A program made the translations under genes and the position numbers. From the NCBI RefSeq assembly GCF_024813435.1, contig NZ_JANAEZ010000001.1, positions 620,001 to 684,000 on the forward strand: 64,000 nucleotides of DNA, written 5' to 3'. Of the stretch, positions 32,254 through 41,558 are shown piece after piece (the first letter of the stretch is position 1; every line of letters begins with the position of its first letter). The notes below the pieces were generated by a model that made no database searches, was not told where the DNA came from, and saw only the letters and a list, made by a program, of their open reading frames with translations. This DNA comes from Cognataquiflexum gelatinilyticum (GTDB taxonomy: Bacteria; Bacteroidota; Bacteroidia; Cytophagales; Cyclobacteriaceae).

Positions 32254-32700
32254 ATGGGATTACTAACTAAGCAAAACGGAAGCGCTTGGCCAAAATTGGT
32301 CCAGGATTTCTTCGGAACAGAAAACCCTTTTGATTTGGATGAAAAATTCTGGCTTCCTGAAAAAGGGGTGGAAATTCCTTCCACCAATGTGATTGAAAAT
32401 GACAAAGAGTTCAAACTTGAACTTTCTGCACCGGGCTTTGACAAAAAAGATTTTAAAGTCGAAGTAGTAGATGGAATGCTGAATATCAGCGCCGAAAAAG
32501 AAGAAAAGAAAGAGGAGAAAAAAGAAAATTACCGTAAGAAAGAATTCTCTTATTCAAGTATTAGGCGTTCTTTCAGCCTTCCTGAGAATGTGATGGACGA
32601 AAAAATAGATGCCAAATATGACAACGGTATTTTGAATGTAGTCCTCCCCAAGAAGGTTATTGAAAGTGACAAACCCAAAAAAGCCATTTCGGTAGGTTAA
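32254..32700 (+). CDS. Hsp20/alpha-crystallin small heat shock protein
   Basis: A 148-residue chaperone that holds unfolding proteins in large oligomers without ATP. The alpha-crystallin domain spans about 45-145: PSTNVIENDKEFKLELSAPGFDKKDFKVEV, then SIRRSFSLPENV and the closing NGILNVVLPKK. The usual A-x-x-x-n-G-v-L motif reads YDNGILNVVLP. The C-terminus IKV-like tail is absent (ending AISVG). A monocistronic unit with its own terminator; upstream 32137-32253 has no clear heat-shock element that I can identify. Confidence 0.93.
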   Translation: MGLLTKQNGSAWPKLVQDFFGTENPFDLDEKFWLPEKGVEIPSTNVIENDKEFKLELSAPGFDKKDFKVEVVDGMLNISAEKEEKKEEKKENYRKKEFSYSSIRRSFSLPENVMDEKIDAKYDNGILNVVLPKKVIESDKPKKAISVG

Positions 32701-32720
32701 GATTTTTTCCTACGTATGCA

Positions 32721-32752
32721 AGTCCCCAGTCCCCAAAGGCTGGGGCTTTTTG
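32721..32752 (+). terminator. Terminator after the hsp20 gene
   Basis: CCCCAG (32724-32729) pairs with CTGGGG (32740-32745), with AG/CT outer pairs and an inner CC-AAA-GG hairpin, followed by CTTTTTGTTT. Confidence 0.75.
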
Positions 32753-32863
32753 TTTATGGAGTAGTGTTGTATTGTCCAAAGTTTTGATGATTGGAATATA
32801 CCTACCAATAAATTCCTTTATTTTGAGTAAAAATTGAAATTCAACACCCTCACAACAAAAACC

Positions 32864-33529
32864 ATGAATAAAAAAGGTCTTTTGGTCTATTTATCGGTCA
32901 TTTTCATTACTGCTTTGGTATCAGGAGTCCAAGCGCAGACTTTTCGGATCTTTGACAAGCCCATTATTTTGGACGAGGAAAGAGAAAAACTCTCTATTGA
33001 ATACCTGAAAAACAGACACGGGATTGAAAAGGAAACCGCGACAATTGTTCCGACCATGGTCGTAGTGCATTGGACTGCAATCAATTCCTTGGAATCGACT
33101 TTTGATGTTTTCAATCCGGTCTATCTTGGTGGCCGACCCGAACTGACTGCCGCGAGCAACCTCAATGTTTCGGCGCATTTTTTGGTTGACCGGGACGGAA
33201 CAATCTTCAGGTTACTTCCTGACACGACCTTTGCAAGACATACCATTGGACTCAACTATACTGCAATAGGTATCGAAAATATCGGAGGCCCGGATGCGCC
33301 GCTGACCAAAGCGCAAGTCAAATCCAATGCTGCATTGATCAGGTACCTCAACAGAAAATATAAGCTGACCTATGTCATCGGACACCACGAATATTATGCC
33401 TTTCAGGGAACATCCATTTGGAAAGAAACTGACCCCAACTACCTGACCCAAAAACAGGATCCAGGACCAAAATTCATGAAAAAGCTAAGAAAAAAACTGG
33501 CAGATCTGAATTTCAAAAGCAATCCTTAA
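32864..33529 (+). CDS. Secreted N-acetylmuramoyl-L-alanine amidase (amidase_2/PGRP fold)
   Basis: A 221-residue exported zinc amidase that cuts between MurNAc and the stem peptide. The signal peptide runs about 1-25 (ending VQAQ). Amidase_2 marks: VVVHWTA with the first Zn-binding His, SAHFLVDRDGTIFRLLPDT, ARHTIGLNYTAIGIENIGG, IGHHEYYAF, and DPGPKF near the C-terminus, where a Zn ligand is expected. ATG 32864 is taken; the upstream TTG extension would displace the signal peptide. It heads a same-strand run of five cell-wall genes; the next one starts 6 bases later. Confidence 0.9.
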   Translation: MNKKGLLVYLSVIFITALVSGVQAQTFRIFDKPIILDEEREKLSIEYLKNRHGIEKETATIVPTMVVVHWTAINSLESTFDVFNPVYLGGRPELTAASNLNVSAHFLVDRDGTIFRLLPDTTFARHTIGLNYTAIGIENIGGPDAPLTKAQVKSNAALIRYLNRKYKLTYVIGHHEYYAFQGTSIWKETDPNYLTQKQDPGPKFMKKLRKKLADLNFKSNP

Positions 33530-33535
33530 CCAAAC

Positions 33536-35233
33536 ATGAAGCCTCCTTTCAAATTGAATAAATCCCGAATATTTCATTTAGCTTTCTTTCTTGCCATCGT
33601 TCTGGGAATACAGTCCTGCAAGACAGTGACACCGGTCCCCACTTCCAGAACGAAAACAAGTCCGCAAGTCCCTGTTCCTGCTAAACCTGACGGCAACAGC
33701 AACTATCCTCCCAAAACCGTTACTGCACCAGGTCCTTCTTCTTTTTACAAACCTTTGGAAATTGAATTGGGACCGAGTCCAAGGGAATTCAGAGGAGTTT
33801 GGATCGCAACGGTGGCCAACATTGATTGGCCAACATCTTCCACAGACCCTTATTCAAAGCAAAAAGAAGAATTCATCAAACTTCTGGAATATTACAAATC
33901 ACTCAATTTCAATGCGGTGATTGTGCAGGTTCGTGCAGCCGGCGATGCATTTTATCCATCCAAATATTCCCCATGGTCCAAATACCTGACAGGGAAACAA
34001 GGCCAAAAACCAAACACCATGGAAGATCCACTTTCCTGGATGATATTGGAATCGCACAAACGGGGATTGGAATTCCATGCATGGTTTAATCCCTACCGGG
34101 CTACCATGACCATGGAAACCAAAGACCTCAGCCCAAACCATGATTTTGTCAAGCATCCCAATTGGATGATCAAGTATGCCACGAAGTACTATTACAATCC
34201 CGGCTTGCCCGAAGTAAGGGCTCATCTGGTAGAAATCATCAAAGAAGTAGTCCAAAATTACAATATTGATGCCATCCACTTTGATGACTATTTCTATCCT
34301 TACAAAGTAGAAAAGGAAGTCTTTAACGATGCCGCTTCTTTCAAGAAGTATGGGAAGCCCGGGCAAAAACTCGATGATTGGCGAAGGGAAAATGTCAATC
34401 TTTTGGTCAAAGAAGTAAATGAAACAATCAAAGCAGAAAAGCCTTGGGTTCAATTCGGTATCAGTCCTTTCGGGGTTTGGAGAAACATCGACAAAGACCC
34501 ATCAGGATCCAAGACAAGGGCCGGACAGACCAACTTTGACGATCTTTTTGCCGATGTCCTAACATGGATGAAAAACGGATGGATCGATTACCTTATTCCC
34601 CAATTGTATTGGAGCATGGATTATAACCTTGCTTCGCACAGGGAATTGGTAAACTGGTGGTCCAAAAACCACTACAACACCAAAATTTATATCGGAAACG
34701 GCCCCTACAAAATCCGGGACAATGCAGACAAAGCCTGGGAAAACCCTATGGAAATCTCCAATCAGGTGGGACTGTCCAAGATCACTCCAAACATATCCGG
34801 CAACGCTTACTTCAGCGCCAAATCGATGTATGTAAAAAATAAGGATGTCGCCGATTTGCTGCACAAAAACCACTACCACTTCACGGCATTGCCTCCTGAT
34901 GTACTTCCAAATCCCAATGGCAATCCAACAGGCCAAACTCCGATTCTTATCCCACATGGCGACGGATTTGCTTTTCAGTTTGAGCGGGGTATACAGCCGG
35001 ATTTTCGGTTTGCATTGATCTACACCGCGCCGACCCTCCCTGATCTGCAAAAACGCAAAGAGAATGTTTCCTCCCAAAGGATATATCTGGATGAAAGCAA
35101 CAGGATGTTGCTTCCGGTTTTGAATTCAATCAACCAAAAATTCGTGGCCATCAGTTTTCTGGACCGATTTGGCAAAGAAACAAACCCACAAGTTTTCGAA
35201 ATTCAAGCAAACCCAAAAACGCAGACCCCATGA
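33536..35233 (+). CDS. Family 10-like glycoside hydrolase lipoprotein (GHL10/DUF187)
   Basis: A 565-residue predicted lipoprotein (lipobox ending at Cys28, GIQSCK). After a Pro-rich linker, residues about 80-400 form a TIM barrel of the GHL10 (DUF187) family: REFRGVWIATVANIDWP, FNAVIVQVRAAGDAFYPS, EFHAWFNPYRA, IDAIHFDDYFYPY with the likely acid residue, and QFGISPFGVWRN. A beta domain follows to the C-terminus. Relatives (YngK-like, E. coli DigH) release glycans from denuded peptidoglycan. That makes a lytic role on stripped murein plausible here, next to an amidase that would strip it. Its last 4 bases overlap the next start (ATGA). Confidence 0.87.
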   Translation: MKPPFKLNKSRIFHLAFFLAIVLGIQSCKTVTPVPTSRTKTSPQVPVPAKPDGNSNYPPKTVTAPGPSSFYKPLEIELGPSPREFRGVWIATVANIDWPTSSTDPYSKQKEEFIKLLEYYKSLNFNAVIVQVRAAGDAFYPSKYSPWSKYLTGKQGQKPNTMEDPLSWMILESHKRGLEFHAWFNPYRATMTMETKDLSPNHDFVKHPNWMIKYATKYYYNPGLPEVRAHLVEIIKEVVQNYNIDAIHFDDYFYPYKVEKEVFNDAASFKKYGKPGQKLDDWRRENVNLLVKEVNETIKAEKPWVQFGISPFGVWRNIDKDPSGSKTRAGQTNFDDLFADVLTWMKNGWIDYLIPQLYWSMDYNLASHRELVNWWSKNHYNTKIYIGNGPYKIRDNADKAWENPMEISNQVGLSKITPNISGNAYFSAKSMYVKNKDVADLLHKNHYHFTALPPDVLPNPNGNPTGQTPILIPHGDGFAFQFERGIQPDFRFALIYTAPTLPDLQKRKENVSSQRIYLDESNRMLLPVLNSINQKFVAISFLDRFGKETNPQVFEIQANPKTQTP

Positions 35234-35709
35234 AAGACATGCTTGTCCGGTTGATGGAACTTCCGGATATTTCAGCCAATGAAGCCATTTTGGCAAAGGA
35301 GAATATCGTGTTTCGAAAACCGATACCTCCGGAAAAGTCATTTGTTAGGGATTGGGTATTTGAGCATTTTGGGATTTATTGGGCTAATGAAGTTGAATCC
35401 GCCTTTAGTCAGCTTCCTGTAAATTGTTGGATTGCCCAAAATGGATATGAGATTTTGGGTTTTGCCTGTTTTGAATCTACAGCAAAGAACTTTTTTGGGC
35501 CAACAGGCACTCTGGAAGCCATGAGGGGAAAAGGAATAGGAAAAGTCCTTTTGGTCAAAAGCCTTCAATCCATGAAGGAAATGGGATATGCCTATGCCGT
35601 CATCGGGGGTGTGGGACCTGCTGATTTTTATAAAAATACTGTTGGGGCAAGTATCATCGAAGGTTCTGAAATCAGCATTTACCAAAACCTCATCAGAAAG
35701 AAGCCATGA
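35230..35709 (+). CDS. GNAT-family N-acetyltransferase
   Basis: A 159-residue acetyl-CoA-dependent acetyltransferase. The acetyl-CoA pyrophosphate loop is EAMRGKGIGKVLLVKSL (R/Q-x-x-G-x-G/A pattern RGKGIG), followed by YAYAVIGGVGPADFYKNTVGA. Substrate unknown. It overlaps the GHL10 gene by 4 bases and the permease gene by 4 bases (ATGA junctions), so it is firmly part of the wall-recycling operon and an amino-sugar or muropeptide acceptor is reasonable, but this is inferred from context only. Confidence 0.85.
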   Translation: MKDMLVRLMELPDISANEAILAKENIVFRKPIPPEKSFVRDWVFEHFGIYWANEVESAFSQLPVNCWIAQNGYEILGFACFESTAKNFFGPTGTLEAMRGKGIGKVLLVKSLQSMKEMGYAYAVIGGVGPADFYKNTVGASIIEGSEISIYQNLIRKKP

Positions 35710-36992
35710 GCAAAACCATCAAAAACAACCCTTGGTATTGGATTCCGCCACTATACCTAACCGAAGGAATCCCATACGTGTTGATCATTACGGTTTCTGT
35801 GATCATGTACAAAAAGCTTGGTGTTGACAATTCAGACATTGGCCTTTACACCAGTTTCCTCTATCTCCCTTGGGTCATCAAACCACTTTGGAGTCCATTG
35901 GTGGACCTTTATGGGACCAAACGAAAATGGTTTTTGGCAATGCAATTGGTATTGTCTTTTGCCTTTCTATGCATAGGCCTCAGTGTACCTACAGATCAAT
36001 TTTTTGTACTGACTCTGGCTTTTTTCTGGTTGGCTTCTTTTGCCTCTGCGACCAATGACATTGCTTCGGATGGGTTTTACCTCTTGGCTTTGAAGGAAGA
36101 ACAACAATCGTTCTTCATCGGTCTGAGAAGTACATTCTATCGCGTTGCGATGGTAACCGGTCAGGGATTGTTTGTAATAGTGGCCGGATACCTTGAAGTC
36201 AAATACGGGGACAATACCAAAGCTTGGTCCTTGACCATGGTCATTGTAGCAGGTCTAATGTTTATTTTGACGCTGATCAATCTATGGACAACTCCCAATA
36301 TCGAAAAGAGCAGTACTTATGTCAAAGAAGTTCAATTGACCTTTGGAAAAGTATTTAGCTCCTTTTTTCGGAAAAAAGAGATATGGGCAGCTTTGGCCTT
36401 TATACTTTTTTATCGTTTGGGAGAATCCCAATTGGTAAAAATGGCATCCCCTTTTCTTTTAGACAGCCGGCCTGAAGGCGGACTTGGACTCAGCACATCG
36501 GAAGTGGGTTGGATTTATGGAACTTTTGGCATCATTGCACTTTCAATCGGAGGAATAATTGGGGGAATTGTCATTTCAAAAGATGGCTTGGGCAAATGGA
36601 TGTTGCCCATGATTTTAGCATTGAACGTACCCAATTTTTTCTATTACCTTTTGGCTTATTTCCAACCTGAATCTGCATTTTGGGCTGGGTTTGTGGTGGT
36701 GGTAGAGCAATTGGGGTACGGGTTTGGGTTTGCGGCTTTTATGATGTATTTGATATATGTTTCTGAAGGTCCTTCCAAAACTTCCCATTATGCTATTGCC
36801 ACGGGTTTTATGGCAATGGGTATGATGTTACCGGGAATGGCAAGTGGTTTTGTGCAGGAATGGTTGGGATATGAGGGGTTTTTCCTTTGGGTTGTAGCTG
36901 CAGCAGTTCCTGGAATTCTGATGATCAGGTATGTGAAATTTCCGAAGGAATATGGGAAGAAGAAAGTGGAGGAAATTCAGAATGAAAAATGA
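35706..36992 (+). CDS. AmpG-like major facilitator permease
   Basis: A 428-residue polytopic protein, about 12 membrane helices, of the MFS. The opening WIPPLYLTEGIPYVLIITVSVIMYKKLGV and FLYLPWVIKPLWSPLVDLYGTKRKW matches the AmpG subgroup, which imports GlcNAc-anhydroMurNAc peptides; relatives in Tannerella import MurNAc. The flanking amidase, GHL10 and GH3 genes support a murein-fragment cargo. Which fragment is carried is not visible. It overlaps the GNAT gene by 4 bases and precedes the GH3 gene by 24. Confidence 0.88.
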   Translation: MSKTIKNNPWYWIPPLYLTEGIPYVLIITVSVIMYKKLGVDNSDIGLYTSFLYLPWVIKPLWSPLVDLYGTKRKWFLAMQLVLSFAFLCIGLSVPTDQFFVLTLAFFWLASFASATNDIASDGFYLLALKEEQQSFFIGLRSTFYRVAMVTGQGLFVIVAGYLEVKYGDNTKAWSLTMVIVAGLMFILTLINLWTTPNIEKSSTYVKEVQLTFGKVFSSFFRKKEIWAALAFILFYRLGESQLVKMASPFLLDSRPEGGLGLSTSEVGWIYGTFGIIALSIGGIIGGIVISKDGLGKWMLPMILALNVPNFFYYLLAYFQPESAFWAGFVVVVEQLGYGFGFAAFMMYLIYVSEGPSKTSHYAIATGFMAMGMMLPGMASGFVQEWLGYEGFFLWVVAAAVPGILMIRYVKFPKEYGKKKVEEIQNEK

Positions 36993-37016
36993 TGAATTAA
37001 TTAGAAATTATTTAAA

Positions 37017-38579
37017 ATGACTTTAAAAGAAAAAATAGGACAGCTTTTTTCGCCGGCGGCATTTATCCATGATACGGAGGAAAATTACCTTGCGATTGAA
37101 TCATTGATCAAAAACCAACACATTGGTGGCCTTACTTTTTTCCATAGCCGCCACAGTGCCGCAGCCAATTTTGAGAAAAGACAGGAAAAGCTGACTTACG
37201 AAAATACGCTTGAAAAACTTCGGGCATTGATCGTCCGGTACCAATCCATTTCTAGACAACCACTTTTGATGAGTATTGATGCGGAGTTTGGATTGGCAAT
37301 GCGGATAGAAAATACGCCACAATATCCCTACGCCATTACATTGGGAGCACTTTCGATTGAACATGAGGATTTGGTTTTTGAAACAGGTTACCGGATGGGA
37401 AAAGACCTCAAGCAGACTGGAATTCACCTGAATTTCGCCCCGGTAGCGGATATCAATACCAATCCCAAAAATCCTGTGATCGGATACAGGTCCTTTGGAC
37501 CCAACAAAAAGAAGGTGAGCAGATTTGCCTTGGCAATGTATCAAGGTATGGAGAAAGCCGGAATTGGGGCGTGTTACAAGCATTTTCCGGGACATGGAGA
37601 TACAGACACTGATTCCCATCTTGGACTTCCTGTGATAAACAAAACAAAAGAAGAATTGATTTCCGAAGAACTTTATCCTTTTGCCAATGGGATCAAAGCA
37701 GGTATCGACATGATCATGGTGGGGCATTTGGCTGCACCGGCACTTTCCAACGGAAAAACTATTCCCGCATCCATTTCAAAAGAAATCATTACCGACTTGT
37801 TAAAAGAAGAGATGGGATTTAAAGGAATCGTGGTTTCTGATGCATTGAATATGAAAAGTGTCTCTGACCTTTTTCCCGAACCGGGACAGTTGGAGTGGGA
37901 AGCATTCAAGGCAGGAAATGACTTGCTCTGTTTTTCAGAAAATGTAGAGCAAGGAATTGAAATGATTTTGAAAAATGGAACAGAAGAAAAGATATTGGAG
38001 AGTTTTGGAAAAGTGATCCTACTTAAAGAAAAACTCGGTATCTATTCTGATCATCTTCCAAAAGAAATAGAATTCAATTGGTCAGATCATATTGCTTTCA
38101 ATGACAAGCTTCCACGCCATTATATCACTGAAATTTCCAACCAAAACCTTCAAAACTCCCTTGATTTATCAGAAGCCAAGTTTGCGAAGGTTTCTTTATT
38201 TCAAGAAAATGAAAATGTTTTCTTTTCAGAATTGGACAAAGTCACTTCGTCTCCATCAATTGGCTTGACTTCCTCCACAGATCCGAGCTGGGAAAGATTA
38301 AAGGATTTTGACTCCCTTCTGATCGCGGTTTTTGTGCCATCGGCCAAGCCTGTGAATCATTTTGGGATGGACATCGAAATGATCAAAAAGCTTTTGAACC
38401 ATATAGAAAATAAAAACTGTCAACTCTATCTGTTCGGGTCTCCCCTATCACTGAATGAAATCGGCAATTTTCAAAAATTCAGTAGAATCATCTGTGCTTT
38501 CCAAACTTTTGATTCTGCTCAAAAAGTAAGTGCCCTCCACTTCCAGGGAAATATGGAAGCCGAGGGCAAATTGGATTGA
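37017..38579 (+). CDS. Cytoplasmic family 3 glycoside hydrolase (NagZ-like)
   Basis: A 520-residue protein without signal peptide, so cytoplasmic. The first about 350 residues are a GH3 barrel with QPLLMSIDAEFGLAMR, LNFAPVADINTNPKNPVIGYRSFG, CYKHFPGHGDTDTDSHLGLP (the His/Asp pair typical of NagZ beta-N-acetylglucosaminidases) and GIVVSDALNMKSV with the Asp nucleophile. About 170 extra C-terminal residues form a second, less conserved alpha/beta domain, making it longer than E. coli NagZ. It would split GlcNAc from anhydroMurNAc fragments brought in by the permease. It ends 6 bases from a convergent gene, without a terminator. Confidence 0.88.
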   Translation: MTLKEKIGQLFSPAAFIHDTEENYLAIESLIKNQHIGGLTFFHSRHSAAANFEKRQEKLTYENTLEKLRALIVRYQSISRQPLLMSIDAEFGLAMRIENTPQYPYAITLGALSIEHEDLVFETGYRMGKDLKQTGIHLNFAPVADINTNPKNPVIGYRSFGPNKKKVSRFALAMYQGMEKAGIGACYKHFPGHGDTDTDSHLGLPVINKTKEELISEELYPFANGIKAGIDMIMVGHLAAPALSNGKTIPASISKEIITDLLKEEMGFKGIVVSDALNMKSVSDLFPEPGQLEWEAFKAGNDLLCFSENVEQGIEMILKNGTEEKILESFGKVILLKEKLGIYSDHLPKEIEFNWSDHIAFNDKLPRHYITEISNQNLQNSLDLSEAKFAKVSLFQENENVFFSELDKVTSSPSIGLTSSTDPSWERLKDFDSLLIAVFVPSAKPVNHFGMDIEMIKKLLNHIENKNCQLYLFGSPLSLNEIGNFQKFSRIICAFQTFDSAQKVSALHFQGNMEAEGKLD

Positions 38580-38585
38580 GTCTGT

Positions 38586-39164
38586 CTAATTTCTTGTCAA
38601 TAACTTAAATTGGTCCATGACACGGTAAGTGGCTTTGGTCAATTCTGTATTGACTTCTGGGGAAAACAAATCAAAACTTGCTGCTGTATATCCCTGCCAA
38701 ATGGTGTTTCCTCTTTTGTTGTCAATTACAAAAATGACCAACATCCCGTTGTTTTCAGTGAATTTGACCTGATTATAATTCTCATCTTTTTCACGGTTTT
38801 TCTTTTCTTCCTCCTCAGTAAGTTCAAAGTCGGCACTTCTTCTCTGAACCCAATAATCAAAATTCGGCTGTTCATAGCCACGGTATTTTACTTCATCCAG
38901 GAAAAGTTTATAGTTGATCAAAATATCCGGTTTATCCGCTTGTAATTTAAAGCCTTGAGAGCCGAGTCTATTGGTAATTGTCCTTTCAATCGCTAAATGA
39001 TGGGATGTCGTATCCGGAAACGGATTGTTTACAAAACCAAAAGTTTTGTATTTTTTGAAATTTCCTGCATAATTAAAATCGTACTCTGCAAGGTAATCTT
39101 TTTGGCTCATGCAGGCAGAAAACGCCAATGCAAGGAGGAAGAGCATAAAAACGGAATTTTTCAT
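38586..39164 (-). CDS. DUF4136 lipoprotein
   Basis: A 192-residue predicted lipoprotein (lipobox AFSACM) with a DUF4136 domain: YDFNYAGNFKKYKTFGF, ERTITNRLGSQGFKLQADKPDILINY, and a C-terminal NTIWQGYTAASFD. DUF4136 proteins are abundant outer-membrane-associated lipoproteins in Bacteroidota, with no known activity. A charged central stretch (ELTEEEEKKNREKDENY) is probably a loop. ATG 39164 (MKNSVF) gives a better signal than 39173. Confidence 0.85.
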   Translation of the reverse strand: MKNSVFMLFLLALAFSACMSQKDYLAEYDFNYAGNFKKYKTFGFVNNPFPDTTSHHLAIERTITNRLGSQGFKLQADKPDILINYKLFLDEVKYRGYEQPNFDYWVQRRSADFELTEEEEKKNREKDENYNQVKFTENNGMLVIFVIDNKRGNTIWQGYTAASFDLFSPEVNTELTKATYRVMDQFKLLTRN

Positions 39165-39401
39165 AACAAACAACCTTTAGTGGAATTGAAGACGTTTAAT
39201 GTTTATTGGTTGGGAATTAATTTTTGATTAATAATGAAGTCACAATAAAACTTAATTTGGTAAAGAATGTTTAATAGATATAAAATTGATTATGAAGTGA
39301 TTATAATTAAATATATTGAACAGAACAAGTAAATAATTGAATCATTTATTGGTTTTTTTACAATTTTAATATGTCGGCTAATTTTTATTCGTTCTAAGTA
39401 T

Positions 39402-40055
39402 ATGGGAATATTTATTGTAGGAGATGTCCACGGATGTCTCAATACCTTTTTGAACCTTTTGGACCATTGGGATCCAAAATCTGAAACCTTAGTTCAGGTA
39501 GGAGATCTAGTAGATAGAGGGGCATTTTCTCCCTCGGTCATTCATCTGGCTTTTGAGTTGCAGATGAATTTTAAAAAGGAAGCCCACTTTTTGAGAGGGA
39601 ATCACGAGCAGTTGATGATCAACTATATGAAGGGAGAAGATCCGAAGGGTATTTGGCTTTCCAACGGAGGTGGCAAAACCCTAAGGCAATTTGAAGTAGA
39701 CCAAATAGATCTGGACAACTACTCCACTTGGTTAACAGATTTCCCTTTAATTTGGGAAAATGACTATGTTCAGGTTTCACACGCTGGATTTTCAGGACTT
39801 GGGGATCCCTACGACCAATCCAATACAAACGGACTTTTATGGAACAGAAAGCCATTGATCAATACGGGGAAAATTCAGATAATCGGGCATACACCAAATT
39901 GGGACGGAGTTCCCAAATACAGCAAGGAATCAAATTCCTGGAATATTGACACAGGAGCCTATGGCGGTGTCTGCCTGACAGGAATCAGATTGGAAGATGA
40001 TGGCACTTTCATAGAGACTATTTCAATTCCAACAGAAGCCAGCGACCTTCTCTAA
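39402..40055 (+). CDS. Serine/threonine phosphatase-like metallophosphoesterase
   Basis: A 217-residue calcineurin-like phosphoesterase with the PPP-type motifs GDVHGCLNTF (about 7-16), VGDLVDRGAF (about 32-41), LRGNHEQLM (about 66-74), plus later SHAGFSG and IIGHTPNWDG; these His, Asp and Asn residues bind two metal ions. It is close to E. coli PrpA/PrpB and lambda phosphatase, which act on phosphoproteins or ApnA. It is convergent with the ModF-like gene with only 3 bases between the stop codons. Confidence 0.93.
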   Translation: MGIFIVGDVHGCLNTFLNLLDHWDPKSETLVQVGDLVDRGAFSPSVIHLAFELQMNFKKEAHFLRGNHEQLMINYMKGEDPKGIWLSNGGGKTLRQFEVDQIDLDNYSTWLTDFPLIWENDYVQVSHAGFSGLGDPYDQSNTNGLLWNRKPLINTGKIQIIGHTPNWDGVPKYSKESNSWNIDTGAYGGVCLTGIRLEDDGTFIETISIPTEASDLL

Positions 40056-40058
40056 GGA

Positions 40059-41558
40059 TCAAAAAGCCGCTTTTCCTCCTTTTAATCTAAAAATTTTATC
40101 TACGCATTTTGGAATATCCTCCTCATAATGACTCACATAAATCATAGAAACCGGTAGGATTTTGCAAACAAGATCGACAGTTTCTCTGAATCTGACCCTT
40201 TGTAAGTCATCCATTCCCTGGGCAGCCTCATCCAAAACCAATAATTCGGGATTTTTGATCAAAGCCCTGGCAAGCAAGATAAACCTTTGGTTTTCGAGTG
40301 AAACCTGACTTAACAATCGATTGGCTATATTTTCCAAGTGAAACAATCCCAACCAATCCATTGCCGATTTTTCCTGATCCTGAGTGACTTTTTTGAACAA
40401 ACCTATGGTATCAAATAATCCCGATAGCACCACCTTGATACATGTTTGATTGGGAGGAAAAAACCTCGAAAGCTCCGGCGCTACAAATCCAATTTGTCTT
40501 TTGATATCCCAAATACTCTCTCCCGATCCTCTTTTTCGGTCAAAAAGCCATATTTCATTGGCATAGGCTTGAGGGTTTTCACCCAATACCAAACTGAGAA
40601 GAGTGGATTTTCCTGCACCGTTTTCTCCTTTTAAAGCCCACTTTTCATTGGGAAGAATCGTCCAATTGATGCCATCCAGGATCTGTTTGTCCCCATACCT
40701 TACCGCAATATTTTTAAACTCCAGGATTTTTTGGCAAGAAAATGCCAAATTCTTAACCAAAAGCCTTTTTACAAATTCAGGATCAACGTCATTCTCAAAC
40801 CGCATGCTTTGGTGCACTCCTTTTATTGTTTCCGCTTTGTCGGCATTGAAGATTTTATTTTCGCTCAATATAGCTACGTGGGTGATTCCGGATGGAATCT
40901 CGTCATGGTGGGTACTCATCAAGACATGAATCCCCGAGGCAATGATATCAGAAAGCATACCTCCAAAATCACCTCTCGTTTCTTTGTCCAAACCCGTAAG
41001 CGGTTGGTCCATCAAAAGAATTTTTGGATTCTTGATCAAAGCAGTGGCAAAAGAAAGTCTCCTCGTCTCTCCATTCGACAATTTGATAAGGGATTTGTCT
41101 TTAAGATGCTCTAAATTCATGAACCTGATTACTTTTGATAAGTTCCAGGAACCGGGCACTTTTACTTCTATTTCTATGCTTTTAAGATAATCTTCCACAG
41201 TCAGGGCCTCATCCGACTCCATGGAATTGAATCGTTGCTGATAATAAAAATTCTGAATATTGGACTTATTCTTGAAACTGTATTGCTGAGAAACAGTCGC
41301 TATCAAATCCCTGAATGAGTTTACTTCGCCTGCTTCTGACTTTTGCTCTTGGTATTCTTTGGCAAAGGCCCTTTGGATAATACCAGATGTCACCATGGTT
41401 TTGCCTAATATCGTATCTAAAAATGCTGTGAGTTCTACACCAGATTGACCCAAAATTGCCCAATGTTGCCCCCTCTCCCATTCAAAGTCCAGGTTTTCAA
41501 AAACTACTTTATCAAATTGTCTGACAGTGGCTTTTTGGATGGAAATTAGCGAGGACAT
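40059..41558 (-). CDS. ModF-like tandem ABC ATPase with one degenerate ATP site
   Basis: A 499-residue protein with two ABC ATPase domains and no membrane part. The second domain shares long stretches with E. coli ModF (LFDRKRGSGESIWDIKRQIGFV; VLSGLFDTIGL). Domain 1 has a broken Walker A (GQSGVELTAF, Leu for Lys), a good signature LSNGE, and Walker B LLMDQP with Gln for the catalytic Glu. Domain 2 has an intact Walker A (GENGAGKSTLL) and Walker B (LVLDEA), but a broken signature (VSLENQ). Paired head to tail, one composite site is complete and one is dead. ATG 41558 is chosen; the in-frame extension (MTTITTTTT...) comes from the leader repeat. ModF function is unsettled, though linked to molybdate. 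Confidence 0.85.
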   Translation of the reverse strand: MSSLISIQKATVRQFDKVVFENLDFEWERGQHWAILGQSGVELTAFLDTILGKTMVTSGIIQRAFAKEYQEQKSEAGEVNSFRDLIATVSQQYSFKNKSNIQNFYYQQRFNSMESDEALTVEDYLKSIEIEVKVPGSWNLSKVIRFMNLEHLKDKSLIKLSNGETRRLSFATALIKNPKILLMDQPLTGLDKETRGDFGGMLSDIIASGIHVLMSTHHDEIPSGITHVAILSENKIFNADKAETIKGVHQSMRFENDVDPEFVKRLLVKNLAFSCQKILEFKNIAVRYGDKQILDGINWTILPNEKWALKGENGAGKSTLLSLVLGENPQAYANEIWLFDRKRGSGESIWDIKRQIGFVAPELSRFFPPNQTCIKVVLSGLFDTIGLFKKVTQDQEKSAMDWLGLFHLENIANRLLSQVSLENQRFILLARALIKNPELLVLDEAAQGMDDLQRVRFRETVDLVCKILPVSMIYVSHYEEDIPKCVDKIFRLKGGKAAF

